The position numbers and the translations under genes were made by a program. Positions 1 through 7,187 of a DNA stretch of 15,548 nucleotides are shown piece after piece. The stretch is from the NCBI GenBank assembly GCA_024688095.1, contig JAILEJ010000101.1, forward strand, positions 1 to 15,548, read 5' to 3'. Source of the stretch: Butyrivibrio sp. (GTDB taxonomy: Bacteria > Bacillota > Clostridia > Lachnospirales > Lachnospiraceae). Numbering within the stretch: position 1 is the stretch's first letter; every line of letters begins with the position of its first letter. The notes beneath the pieces were generated by a model. That model was not told the DNA's origin. It ran no database searches and was given only the letters and a program-made list of their open reading frames with translations.

Positions 1-1154
1 ATAAATGCACTCATAGACATATTATGTGCCACATCAGCTTTCCTTGCTTCAGTAGGCTCCGGGTTTGAATTAAAACCAGATACATCTTTTATTACAACCC
101 TGTTATCCATTGTCTTCATGATATCGACAATCTCTATCCCTTTAACATCCATTGATCTTGATAAATCAAGCATCTTATTGGTCTTAAACGACAATACGAT
201 CGGATGCATAATATCCCCTGGATTTTCTGTGATAACAAGAGCTTTTTCTCCGTTATTCAGTTCAACACTTACACCTGGAACAAGTATATTTAATGAAGAC
301 ATAAGTGCCTGCACTATATTATAATCAAATATATCTTCTCTTTTAAGCATCTTCTTTATTACAGACACTTCAGAAGACGGATCTGTATCAATCTGAACAG
401 CAGTCTCAACATCAAATGTTCCGGCAACAGCAAGAATTTTGGCACCCTTGGAAAGCTTTCCTGTCTCTCCAAAAGAATTGTTCTTATATTCCATTAATAA
501 TTGCTGCGACTGAGCACAAATTCTGCGGATATTAGGATCACCCATAAATACATCATCAATAACAGAATGACCTGCAACCTCATATTTTGCAATAACATCT
601 CTTTCTTCCGGAGACTTTTTCCTTTTGGCAACTATTTCAGCAGGTGCCTGAAGTCTTCCGATATCATGGATAATTGCTGAAAGAACAACTTCATTCTGCT
701 CAGCAGGAGTAAGCTTCAACGTATGAGATAACACTGCACACAGTATTGCCACATTAAGGCTATGCTTATATATATAATCATCTTTGCTTCTTAGTCCCTG
801 AATAAAAGTCAGTTTTTCTTTTAAATTTCCATAATCTCTTATTATATTGGCTGCAATCACCATCATATTGGACGTTTTATGATTCTTACTTATAAAAGTA
901 AGTTCATCCCTTATCTGAAACGTCATCATAGTCTGAAAACGTTCAAATTCCTTGTCCTGATCAGTCATAGGAGGCACCGGTTCTGCCGGTTCAAGCACAA
1001 AAAGTCCTATCAGACCAAAGCCTTTTATATTCTCTATGCTCTGCTGATCCTTAAGCACAGCTGCCCTGTCATACAATAGTGCACCCTGCTTACTGTATAT
1101 CGGCCTTGCAAGCCTCATACCAGGTTTTAACTCCTCCGCTCTGATAAATCGCAA
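1..1154 (-). CDS. Degenerate HD-GYP domain protein (partial, C-terminus outside window)
   Basis: An open frame on the minus strand runs off the window after 384 codons. I place the start at TTG 1154 (MRFIRAEELKPGMRLA...) because GGAGG at 1163-1167 lies 8 nt upstream of it. The in-frame ATG at 1158-1160 is only 2 nt from that site. The N-terminal part resembles the small domain that precedes many HD-GYP domains. The core then shows YKHSLNVA (His131) and IIHDIGR (His163-Asp164), and later KILAVAGTFD, matching the order of HD-GYP c-di-GMP phosphodiesterases. The diagnostic HHExxDGxGYP segment is replaced by ICAQSQQLLMEYKNN. The usual later His (HPxxG) reads KYEVAG, and the metal Asp in the AxxxD region appears to be Gly. 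Most metal ligands of active enzymes are therefore missing. It is probably a non-catalytic or repurposed signalling protein; cyclic-nucleotide activity is doubtful. It lies downstream of hemW but has its own promoter. Confidence 0.8.
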   Translation of the reverse strand, partial: MRFIRAEELKPGMRLARPIYSKQGALLYDRAAVLKDQQSIENIKGFGLIGLFVLEPAEPVPPMTDQDKEFERFQTMMTFQIRDELTFISKNHKTSNMMVIAANIIRDYGNLKEKLTFIQGLRSKDDYIYKHSLNVAILCAVLSHTLKLTPAEQNEVVLSAIIHDIGRLQAPAEIVAKRKKSPEERDVIAKYEVAGHSVIDDVFMGDPNIRRICAQSQQLLMEYKNNSFGETGKLSKGAKILAVAGTFDVETAVQIDTDPSSEVSVIKKMLKREDIFDYNIVQALMSSLNILVPGVSVELNNGEKALVITENPGDIMHPIVLSFKTNKMLDLSRSMDVKGIEIVDIMKTMDNRVVIKDVSGFNSNPEPTEARKADVAHNMSMSAF

Positions 1155-1193
1155 TATCATTACCTCCATAAAAAGACGTAATTACATACTTAA

Positions 1194-1222
1194 ATTATAG
1201 CAATTATCATAAAATCCTACAA
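1194..1222 (-). promoter_or_regulatory. Promoter of the HD-GYP-like gene (extended -10)
   Basis: On the minus strand a TGCTATAAT extended -10 (1194-1202) is preceded, at 17-bp spacing, by a weak -35 TTGTAG (1217-1222). Transcription would start near 1187, about 30 nt before the TTG start. This makes the HD-GYP-like gene separately transcribed from lepA-hemW. Confidence 0.6.
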
Positions 1223-1283
1223 TGTAATAAAACTATATATTATAAACGAATAATTAAAAAATAATTATTTTAGAATTACAATT

Positions 1284-2426
1284 CTAGTCTAACAGAAAAT
1301 CTGACATCACATAATTACTTACATCCAATCCTTTAGATGTAAGTTTTATGTACTCTCCCTCTTTTTCAAGAAGCTCTTCATCAATAAATTTCTTAATCTG
1401 TTTTCCATATATATCATGGATATCTTTACCAAAATTCTTTTCAAAATCATTAAGACTGACACCGCTTATAAGTCTGAGCCCCAGAAACATAAACTCTTCC
1501 ATTTGAGAATAAATACTAAGCTGCTCCAGATTTTCTATGATTTTATCCGGAGTACCTGAGTTATCGATATATGATTTTATATTTCTGCAATTATTCCATC
1601 TGCAGTTATCCATAAGGGAAGCACTGCCAAGCCCAAGGCCAAGATAATCACCACGCTGCCAATATACTTTATTATGTCTGCATTCAAATCCTTCCTTGGA
1701 ATAATTTGATATCTCATATCTGTGATAGCCATATTTGGTTAGCACTTCTAAAGTTTTTTCATACATTTCTCTGTCTTCATCTTCTGTAGGAAGGCCCTTC
1801 ATATCCTCGTACATAGTATAAAAAGGTGTCCCTTCTTCAACAATAAGACTATATGCAGAAATATGCTCCGGAGAAAGCCTGCAAACCTTTTCCAGCGTCT
1901 CAGTATAAGAATCTATACTCTGCCCAGGAAGTGCGCTCATAATGTCAATATTTACGTTTTTAAAGCCAGCTTCTCTAACATCCCTGTAACAGTCAAAAAA
2001 TGTTTTATAATCATGGATTCTACCGATTTTCCTAAGTTCTTCATCATTTGCAGACTGAAGCCCGATACTAAGTCTGTTTATCCCTGCTGCTTTATATTCT
2101 TTTAGCTTATCAGGAGTTTCTGTTCCAGGATTAAGCTCCATTGTGATCTCACAATTTTCAGAAATGTCAAAAGATTTTCTTATCATCTCCATGAGCCTTG
2201 TTATCCACACTGACTCTGGAAATGAGGGCGTTCCTCCACCGATAAAAATCGTCGAAACAAGATATCCACTATCCTTTAGCTTATCTCTATAATAAAGAAT
2301 TTCAGCAAAAAGCGCGTTAAAATAACTTTCCTGCAGAGTTGTATCTGCAGGAAAGGATAAAAAGTCACAATATAAACATTTTCTAACACAAAATGGAATG
2401 TGTATATAAATCGATAAATTTTTCAT
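1284..2426 (-). CDS. hemW: HemW, radical SAM heme chaperone (HemN-like)
   Basis: A 380-residue radical SAM protein. The [4Fe-4S] motif CxxxCxxC is at Cys13, Cys17 and Cys20 (HIPFCVRKCLYCDF), followed by the SAM-binding GGGTPS and, further on, ECRHNKVYWQRGDYLGLGLG, which fits the HemW family. The C-terminal third is a HemN_C-type winged domain. Short length and absence of an N-terminal extension favour HemW, which binds heme and is proposed to deliver it to acceptor proteins, over true coproporphyrinogen III dehydrogenase HemN; older annotations call such proteins oxygen-independent coproporphyrinogen oxidase. The start lies 9 nt after the lepA stop, and no Shine-Dalgarno is visible in that gap, so translation probably depends on ribosomes finishing lepA. 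lepA-hemW adjacency is conserved in Firmicutes, but the hrcA-grpE-dnaK genes that often follow are absent here. Confidence 0.93.
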   Translation of the reverse strand: MKNLSIYIHIPFCVRKCLYCDFLSFPADTTLQESYFNALFAEILYYRDKLKDSGYLVSTIFIGGGTPSFPESVWITRLMEMIRKSFDISENCEITMELNPGTETPDKLKEYKAAGINRLSIGLQSANDEELRKIGRIHDYKTFFDCYRDVREAGFKNVNIDIMSALPGQSIDSYTETLEKVCRLSPEHISAYSLIVEEGTPFYTMYEDMKGLPTEDEDREMYEKTLEVLTKYGYHRYEISNYSKEGFECRHNKVYWQRGDYLGLGLGSASLMDNCRWNNCRNIKSYIDNSGTPDKIIENLEQLSIYSQMEEFMFLGLRLISGVSLNDFEKNFGKDIHDIYGKQIKKFIDEELLEKEGEYIKLTSKGLDVSNYVMSDFLLD

Positions 2427-2435
2427 ATTAAAATA

Positions 2436-4244
2436 TTAGTTATCTTCATCAAGCTTGAGAACATTGAGGAAAGCCTGCTGTGGTATCTCTACGCTGCCAA
2501 TCTGACGCATCTTTTTCTTTCCTTCTTTCTGTTTCTCAAGAAGCTTACGCTTACGGGAAATATCACCACCATAGCACTTTGCAAGTACGTCTTTTCTCAT
2601 AGCCCTTACAGTCTCTCTGGCAATTACCTTACCACCAACTGCAGCCTGAATTGGAATTTCAAAAAGATGTCTTGGAATTTCTTCCTTTAACTTCTCACAC
2701 ATCTTACGTCCACGTTCATAAGCACCATCTTTATGTACAATAAATGAAAGAGCATCTACCATTTCTCTGTTTATCAGAATATCCAGCTTAACAAGTTCTG
2801 ACTGCTCATAGCCTTTGAGCTCATAGTCAAAAGAAGCATATCCTCTGGATCTTGATTTGAGTGCATCAAAGAAATCATAAATTATTTCATTAAGAGGAAG
2901 CTCATATTTAAGTATGGCTCTTGTAGTCTCTACATATTCTGTACTTAAATACTTTCCTCTTCGCTCCTGGCAAAGCTGCATTATAGTACCAACATAATCT
3001 GTTGTAACCATAATCTCACCATTTACAATAGGCTCTTCCATATACTCTATTTCTGAAGGGTCAGGAAGATTTGCCGGATTTGTAAGCTCAAAAGAAGTAC
3101 CATCTGTCTTATAAACCTTATAAACAACACCAGGAGCTGTTGTTACAAGATCTAGATTATATTCTCTTTCAAGTCTCTCCTGAATTACTTCAAGATGTAA
3201 TAGTCCAAGGAATCCAGCTCTAAATCCAAATCCAAGAGCCTGAGATGTCTCTGGTTCATAAAAAAGTGAAGCATCATTAAGCTGAAGCTTTTCAAGTGCA
3301 TCTCTAAGATCAGGATATTTAGCAGTATCTGCAGGATAAAGACCACAGTATACCATAGGCATAACCTTTTTATATCCAGGAAGTGCTTCAGGACATGGTC
3401 TTACAGCATCAGTAACAGTATCACCTACGCGGCTGTCCTGAATATTCTTAATTGAAGCAGTAAAATACCCAACAGTTCCTGCTGTAAGTTCGTCACAAGG
3501 AATAAATCTTCCAGGGCCAAAGAAGCCTACCTCAACCACTTCTTCTTCTGCGCCAGTAGCCATAAACCTGACCTTCATACCCTTTTTAAGTACACCATCT
3601 CTAACTCTTATAAATACAATTACTCCTCTGTACGAATCATAAATAGAGTCGAAAATAAGAGCTTTTAAAGGAGCTTCCATATCTCCATCCGGAGCAGGTA
3701 TTTTATTAACAACAGCCTCAAGGACATCCTCTATACCTATTCCATTCTTAGCTGAAACAAGAGGTGCATCCTGCGCTTCTATACCTATAATATCTTCTAT
3801 CTCATCTTTAACTTCCTGTGGCTGTGCACTTGGAAGATCAATTTTATTAATAACAGGAAATACATCAAGGTTATGATCCAGGGCAAGGTACACATTTGCA
3901 AGTGTCTGCGCCTCAACACCCTGAGTAGCATCAACAACAAGTATTGCTCCATCACATGCAGCAAGACTTCTTGATACTTCGTATCCAAAGTCAACATGAC
4001 CAGGAGTATCTATCATATTCAAAATATACTCTTCGCCATCAGATGCCTTATATACCATTCGAACAGCCTGAGACTTGATTGTAATACCACGTTCTCTCTC
4101 TATTTCCATATTGTCGAGAACCTGATTTTGCATCTCTCTGTCAGTAAGTGCACCTGTCTTTTCAATTATTCTGTCGGCAAGTGTAGACTTACCATGATCA
4201 ATATGTGCAACTATGCAAAAATTTCTGATTTTACTTTGATCCAT
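2436..4244 (-). CDS. lepA: LepA / elongation factor 4 (ribosomal GTPase)
   Basis: 602 residues, the normal length for EF4. The translational GTPase motifs are intact: G1 AHIDHGKST (13-21), G2 RGITIKSQ, G3 DTPGHVDF, G4 NKID and G5 SAK. Domain II, domain III, the EF-G-like domain V and the LepA-specific C-terminal domain ending QIGSVEIPQQAFLNVLKLDEDN follow in order. EF4 is a nearly universal bacterial factor that binds the ribosome in an EF-G-like manner and affects translation initiation and biogenesis, especially under ionic or cold stress. The start is supported by AAGGA 6-7 nt upstream. It is the first gene of lepA-hemW, and its promoter is back-to-back with that of rpsT. Nothing in the protein looks unusual. 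Confidence 0.97.
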   Translation of the reverse strand: MDQSKIRNFCIVAHIDHGKSTLADRIIEKTGALTDREMQNQVLDNMEIERERGITIKSQAVRMVYKASDGEEYILNMIDTPGHVDFGYEVSRSLAACDGAILVVDATQGVEAQTLANVYLALDHNLDVFPVINKIDLPSAQPQEVKDEIEDIIGIEAQDAPLVSAKNGIGIEDVLEAVVNKIPAPDGDMEAPLKALIFDSIYDSYRGVIVFIRVRDGVLKKGMKVRFMATGAEEEVVEVGFFGPGRFIPCDELTAGTVGYFTASIKNIQDSRVGDTVTDAVRPCPEALPGYKKVMPMVYCGLYPADTAKYPDLRDALEKLQLNDASLFYEPETSQALGFGFRAGFLGLLHLEVIQERLEREYNLDLVTTAPGVVYKVYKTDGTSFELTNPANLPDPSEIEYMEEPIVNGEIMVTTDYVGTIMQLCQERRGKYLSTEYVETTRAILKYELPLNEIIYDFFDALKSRSRGYASFDYELKGYEQSELVKLDILINREMVDALSFIVHKDGAYERGRKMCEKLKEEIPRHLFEIPIQAAVGGKVIARETVRAMRKDVLAKCYGGDISRKRKLLEKQKEGKKKMRQIGSVEIPQQAFLNVLKLDEDN

Positions 4245-4322
4245 ACTTTTTCCTTTAACATCTATTAATACGTTGTCATTCGCCGTTTAAAGCCATTTTC
4301 AGCTATCCAAATAGCAAAAATT

Positions 4323-4351
4323 AGTATATCATAGAACACAGAAATGGTCAA
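4323..4351 (-). promoter_or_regulatory. Promoter of lepA-hemW
   Basis: On the minus strand TTGACC (4346-4351) and TATACT (4323-4328) are separated by exactly 17 bp. Predicted start is near 4316, giving a leader of about 70 nt before lepA. The -35 box is only 7 bp from the -35 box of the divergent rpsT promoter. Confidence 0.8.
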
Positions 4352-4358
4352 AAATCTA

Positions 4359-4387
4359 TTGACAGTTTTAAGAATATTAGATATTAT
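4359..4387 (+). promoter_or_regulatory. Promoter of rpsT
   Basis: TTGACA (4359-4364), 17-bp spacer, TATTAT (4382-4387). The near-consensus strength is as expected for a ribosomal protein gene. The predicted start near 4394 leaves an approximately 88-nt leader before rpsT. Confidence 0.85.
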
Positions 4388-4481
4388 GAATAACGTATGT
4401 GACATTAACTGTCCGTGTCCGGCTTAATGCACATAAATAAAAAATTAACATTGATTTGTTTGTATTAATACGGAGGTAAAC

Positions 4482-4745
4482 ATGGCTAATATTAAATCTG
4501 CCAAGAAGAGAATTCTTGTAAGTGCTAAGAAGGCTGAGAGAAACCAGGCTATCAAATCTGGCGTTAAGACAGCTGTTAAGAAAGTAAGAGTTGCTGTTGA
4601 ACAGGGTAACAAGGAAGAAGCTGCAAAGGCACTTCTTGCTGCTACATCTGCTATCGATAAGGCTGAGTCTAAGGGAATCATCAAGAAGAATACAGCTTCT
4701 AGAAAAGTTTCTCGTCTTGCTCAGGCTGTTAATAAAATGGCTTAA
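4482..4745 (+). CDS. rpsT: 30S ribosomal protein S20
   Basis: 87 residues, highly basic, starting MANIKSAKKRILVSAKKAERN and ending RLAQAVNKMA, which matches the S20 family over its whole length. S20 is a three-helix primary binding protein of 16S rRNA in the 30S subunit. Translation starts at ATG 4482 after a strong CGGAGG at 4471-4476. It is the only plus-strand gene in the window, is monocistronic, and is bounded by a strong promoter and an intrinsic terminator. The leader of about 88 nt could carry autogenous control as known for S20 in E. coli, but I see no proof of that here. Confidence 0.97.
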   Translation: MANIKSAKKRILVSAKKAERNQAIKSGVKTAVKKVRVAVEQGNKEEAAKALLAATSAIDKAESKGIIKKNTASRKVSRLAQAVNKMA

Positions 4746-4761
4746 TTATTATAAAATATAT

Positions 4762-4801
4762 AAAAAAACCAAGTATCATCTCACCGGTACTTGGTTTTTT
4801 T
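4762..4801. terminator. Bidirectional intrinsic terminator between rpsT and the CobW-DUF1980 gene
   Basis: The stem CCAAGTA (4769-4775) / TACTTGG (4788-4794) is flanked by A7 on the left and T7 on the right. The plus transcript (rpsT) sees hairpin plus U7. The minus transcript, from the convergent CobW-type gene ending at 4831, sees the same hairpin followed by its own U-run. Confidence 0.9.
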
Positions 4802-4830
4802 ATGTCCTTTTTTATTTTTAAAACAAATAA

Positions 4831-5799
4831 TTACACTTCCGGATTAGAAAAGTCAATTATCTTATTATCCGGTTCGGCAATCTTCTCAACAGATACAGCT
4901 TTAAGAACAGGGCCTTCTCCATTGTATTCTGGAACAAACTCTTTTACAACATCGGCTGTAAGTTCGATCCAATCCTTATCCTTAAGCTCCTCAGCCTTAT
5001 CATAAACACATTTATATCCAAGGAACTGCATATCCTCTGCGCAGCATGTCATAGCCATTCGTCCAGGCACGAAAGTCCCCTTTTCAAATTCCTTTGGCTT
5101 ATAAACCATGGCCTTAAACTTCACACGTTTTCCATCATATCTGTCAACATGATCGAGTGCATCAAGATAGAACATTCCATAGCCATAATTATTAAGCTCA
5201 ATAGGGTTTTGAGTAAGATCAAATGGAAGATCCTCGTCAAGAGTAACATCTACCTCTCCATTCATATCTTCAAAAATGATATCTGCTTTCTGATTAATTG
5301 CCTTAACATTACGCTTATATGAAGCAAGATCTTCTATTCCATCGCATCTGTTAAAAAGAATAAGATCAGAATTTCTAACCTGCTCAGCAAGCAGTGACTT
5401 CATGTTCATAAAATACATCTGGAAAGTCTCAGCATTTACCATTGTAATCTGCTGCTCAAGCTTCCATTTATTTGGCAGTCTCATATTTTTAAAATTCCAC
5501 ATACCATTGTATTCAATAAGAACTCTTTCAGGCTCGTGCTTTGCATCAAGTGCCATAAGATTTGCAGGTGTGAAGTCTTCTTCATTTTCAATCTTCTCAA
5601 TAACTGTATTTGTAGACTTCATCAGCTTTTCTTCATATTCATTCTCGCCTTCTTCACATACAATAAGAAGGGTAAGTCCCTTTGTCTTAAAGTAAGGCTG
5701 CGCAATAGTATATCTGAAAAAATCCGTCTTACCGCTGTCAAGAAAACCATTAATAACATATACTGGTTTCATAATTTCTTTTTTCTCTCTTCTAAACAT
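4831..5799 (-). CDS. CobW/G3E GTPase fused to a DUF1980 (YcgQ-like) domain
   Basis: 322 residues. The N-terminal half is a G3E (COG0523) P-loop GTPase with Walker A GFLDSGKTD (18-26), a VLIEYNGMW segment where the family has ExSG, and LFNRCD in place of NKxD. The CxCC metal motif of typical metallochaperones is absent. The C-terminal part (roughly residues 205-322) contains GRMAMTCCAEDMQFLGYKC and a Trp-containing beta-rich region that match the TIGR03943/DUF1980 (YcgQ) pattern, whose CC motif may bind metal. In other Firmicutes DUF1980 proteins sit beside UPF0718 permeases; none is present here. The gene starts 38 nt after the His-rich G3E gene and probably shares its transcript. The first ATG (5799) has AGGA about 10 nt upstream; ATG at 5772 (MKPVYVINGF) is an alternative that fits family starts better. 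Role: metal trafficking by inference; the metal is unknown. Confidence 0.8.
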   Translation of the reverse strand: MFRREKKEIMKPVYVINGFLDSGKTDFFRYTIAQPYFKTKGLTLLIVCEEGENEYEEKLMKSTNTVIEKIENEEDFTPANLMALDAKHEPERVLIEYNGMWNFKNMRLPNKWKLEQQITMVNAETFQMYFMNMKSLLAEQVRNSDLILFNRCDGIEDLASYKRNVKAINQKADIIFEDMNGEVDVTLDEDLPFDLTQNPIELNNYGYGMFYLDALDHVDRYDGKRVKFKAMVYKPKEFEKGTFVPGRMAMTCCAEDMQFLGYKCVYDKAEELKDKDWIELTADVVKEFVPEYNGEGPVLKAVSVEKIAEPDNKIIDFSNPEV

Positions 5800-5837
5800 T
5801 CTAAAAATTTCCTAAGTCTAATAATATCGTGCCAATA

Positions 5838-6938
5838 TTAACGTCTTCTGAAAAGTTTTTCAAGATTTTCCTCATTAATATTTGAACCAATAACACAGAT
5901 CTTACCTGTTACATCCGGGTGTCCTGCTCTGACATCAGATTCACCTGGTACATAATCAAATTCAATCCATGAACCATCTTCAGCCTGAACCATACCCTTT
6001 GTTCTAAGAATGATACCATACTGTTCTTCATCCTCAAGTTTTGAAAGCATATCATTGATTTCATCCATTGTATACTTATGAGGTGTTTCCATTCCCCAGC
6101 TTACAAATACTTCATCTGCATCATGATGTCCTTCTCCATGATGATGGTGGTGATGGTGATGGTCAGCATGATGTACAACTACGCCATCTTCATCAGCCTC
6201 AGCTTCATGATGGTGGTGATGATGGTGTTCATGCTCATCTTCATCTTCGTCATGGTGGTGATGATGATGTTCATGCTCGTCCTCATCTTCATCATGATGA
6301 TGTTCAAGTATTTCCTTTAAAAGCTCAGCTTCAAGATCGTTATTTCCTTCAAATGTATCAAGAATTTCCTTACCTGTAAGCTGATCAAGAGGAGTAGTAA
6401 TGATTGTGGCTTTCTTATTATATTCTCTGATCATCTCTACAGCTTCTTCAATCTTCTTTTCATCAGCTTTATCAGTTCTTGTAAGAATAATTGTTCCTGC
6501 GCTTTCAATCTGATTAGTAAAAAACTCACCAAAATTCTTGATATAAACCTTAGCCTTTGTAACATCAACAACGGTTACTGCGCTATTAAGCTCAAGATTA
6601 GCATCTTCATCTGTAACATTCTGAATAGCTTTTGCAACATCTGATAATTTACCTACACCTGATGGCTCGATAAGGATTCTTTCAGGAGCATATTTTTCCA
6701 TTACTTCCTTTAATGATGTTCCAAAATCACCTACAAGAGAACAACAGATGCATCCTGAATTCATCTCACGAATTTCTATACCAGCTTCCTTAAGGAAACC
6801 ACCATCTATACCAATTTCACCAAACTCATTTTCAATAAGTACTACCTTTGTACCTGCAAGAGCCTCTTTTAAAAGTTTCTTGATAAGGGTAGTCTTACCT
6901 GCTCCAAGGAATCCTGAAACAATATCAATCTTTGTCAT
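5838..6938 (-). CDS. His-rich CobW/G3E GTPase, probable metallochaperone
   Basis: I choose ATG 6938 (MTKIDIVSGFLGAGKTTL, 366 aa), 8 nt after GGAG. An in-frame GTG at 6945-6947 overlaps that ribosome binding site and is unlikely. Walker A GFLGAGKTT is at 9-17, the COG0523 metal-binding NSGCICC at 60-66, and LIEPSGVG serves as the switch segment. LTRTDKAD replaces the canonical NKxD. Between the GTPase core and the CobW_C domain (from about residue 290) lies a loop of about 65 residues with roughly 30 histidines plus many Asp/Glu, including two near-identical 14-residue DEDEDEHEHHHHHH-type units. Proteins of this class store or insert Zn, Co or Ni using GTP hydrolysis; the His-rich loop suggests metal buffering. 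The specific metal and client are not readable. It is the first gene of a two-gene unit under an operator-like inverted repeat. Confidence 0.9.
   Translation of the reverse strand: MTKIDIVSGFLGAGKTTLIKKLLKEALAGTKVVLIENEFGEIGIDGGFLKEAGIEIREMNSGCICCSLVGDFGTSLKEVMEKYAPERILIEPSGVGKLSDVAKAIQNVTDEDANLELNSAVTVVDVTKAKVYIKNFGEFFTNQIESAGTIILTRTDKADEKKIEEAVEMIREYNKKATIITTPLDQLTGKEILDTFEGNNDLEAELLKEILEHHHDEDEDEHEHHHHHHDEDEDEHEHHHHHHHEAEADEDGVVVHHADHHHHHHHHGEGHHDADEVFVSWGMETPHKYTMDEINDMLSKLEDEEQYGIILRTKGMVQAEDGSWIEFDYVPGESDVRAGHPDVTGKICVIGSNINEENLEKLFRRR
6210..6293 (-). repeat. 42-bp tandem duplication encoding an acidic/His unit
   Basis: Two adjacent 42-bp units (6210-6251 and 6252-6293) differ at four positions. 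Each encodes Asp/Glu-rich residues followed by HEHHHHHH inside the His-rich loop of the G3E GTPase. This points to growth of the metal-binding loop by duplication, and copy number may vary between strains. Confidence 0.85.
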
Positions 6939-6982
6939 TCTAATCACTCCAATCTTATAAAAAACACTACATTGTTAAACCA

Positions 6983-7031
6983 AATAGTAAGGTATAGCTA
7001 ACACACCTTATATTAGCTACACCTTACTATT
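6983..7031. promoter_or_regulatory. 19-bp inverted repeat, probable operator of the metallochaperone operon
   Basis: Arms at 6983-7001 (AATAGTAAGGTATAGCTAA) and 7013-7031 are complementary at 18 of 19 positions around an 11-bp centre. The right arm overlaps the -10 box (7029-7034) of the G3E promoter and the predicted start (about 7022), so the primary transcript lacks one arm and the element should act as DNA. A third TAAGGT copy lies in the centre on the minus strand. The half-site TTAGCTAnACCTTA loosely resembles DtxR/IdeR-family boxes. That family assignment is a guess. Confidence 0.7.
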
Positions 7032-7058
7032 CTATCTCTTTATATTCATAAATGTCAA
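7029..7058 (-). promoter_or_regulatory. Promoter of the two-gene G3E operon
   Basis: On the minus strand TTGACA (7053-7058), 18-bp spacer, TAGAAT (7029-7034). The start near 7022 leaves an approximately 84-nt leader. The -10 box overlaps the 19-bp inverted repeat, which suggests repression by a DNA-binding regulator. Confidence 0.75.
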
Positions 7059-7187
7059 GGAAATTAAATTTTACACAATGAATTATATAGAGTAAAAGCT
7101 TACTCCTTTTTTATTTGATATACTATGAGTGAACTACTCTTTAATTGAATTACCGAGTATTCTCGCCTAAATCCTAAAGCTATAATT

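Noticed and set aside
1271..1286. Palindrome TAGAATTACAATTCTA overlapping the hemW stop
   Set aside because: It is AT-only apart from a few bases, too tight for a stable hairpin, and the following T-rich sequence is interrupted; too weak to call a terminator.
1284..2426. Annotation as oxygen-independent coproporphyrinogen III oxidase HemN
   Set aside because: The short N-terminus, HNKVYW motif and lepA linkage fit HemW; no other heme synthesis gene is present.
6068..6379. Met/Val/Phe-rich plus-strand frame resembling a membrane protein
   Set aside because: It is the reverse reading of the His/Asp repeats (CAT/GAT codons read as ATG/ATC), so its hydrophobicity is an artefact.
7090..7112. GAGTAA/TTACTC hairpin followed by T-run on the plus strand
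   Set aside because: There is no plus-strand gene for it to terminate, and on the minus strand no U-run follows, so I do not call it a terminator of the coiled-coil gene.
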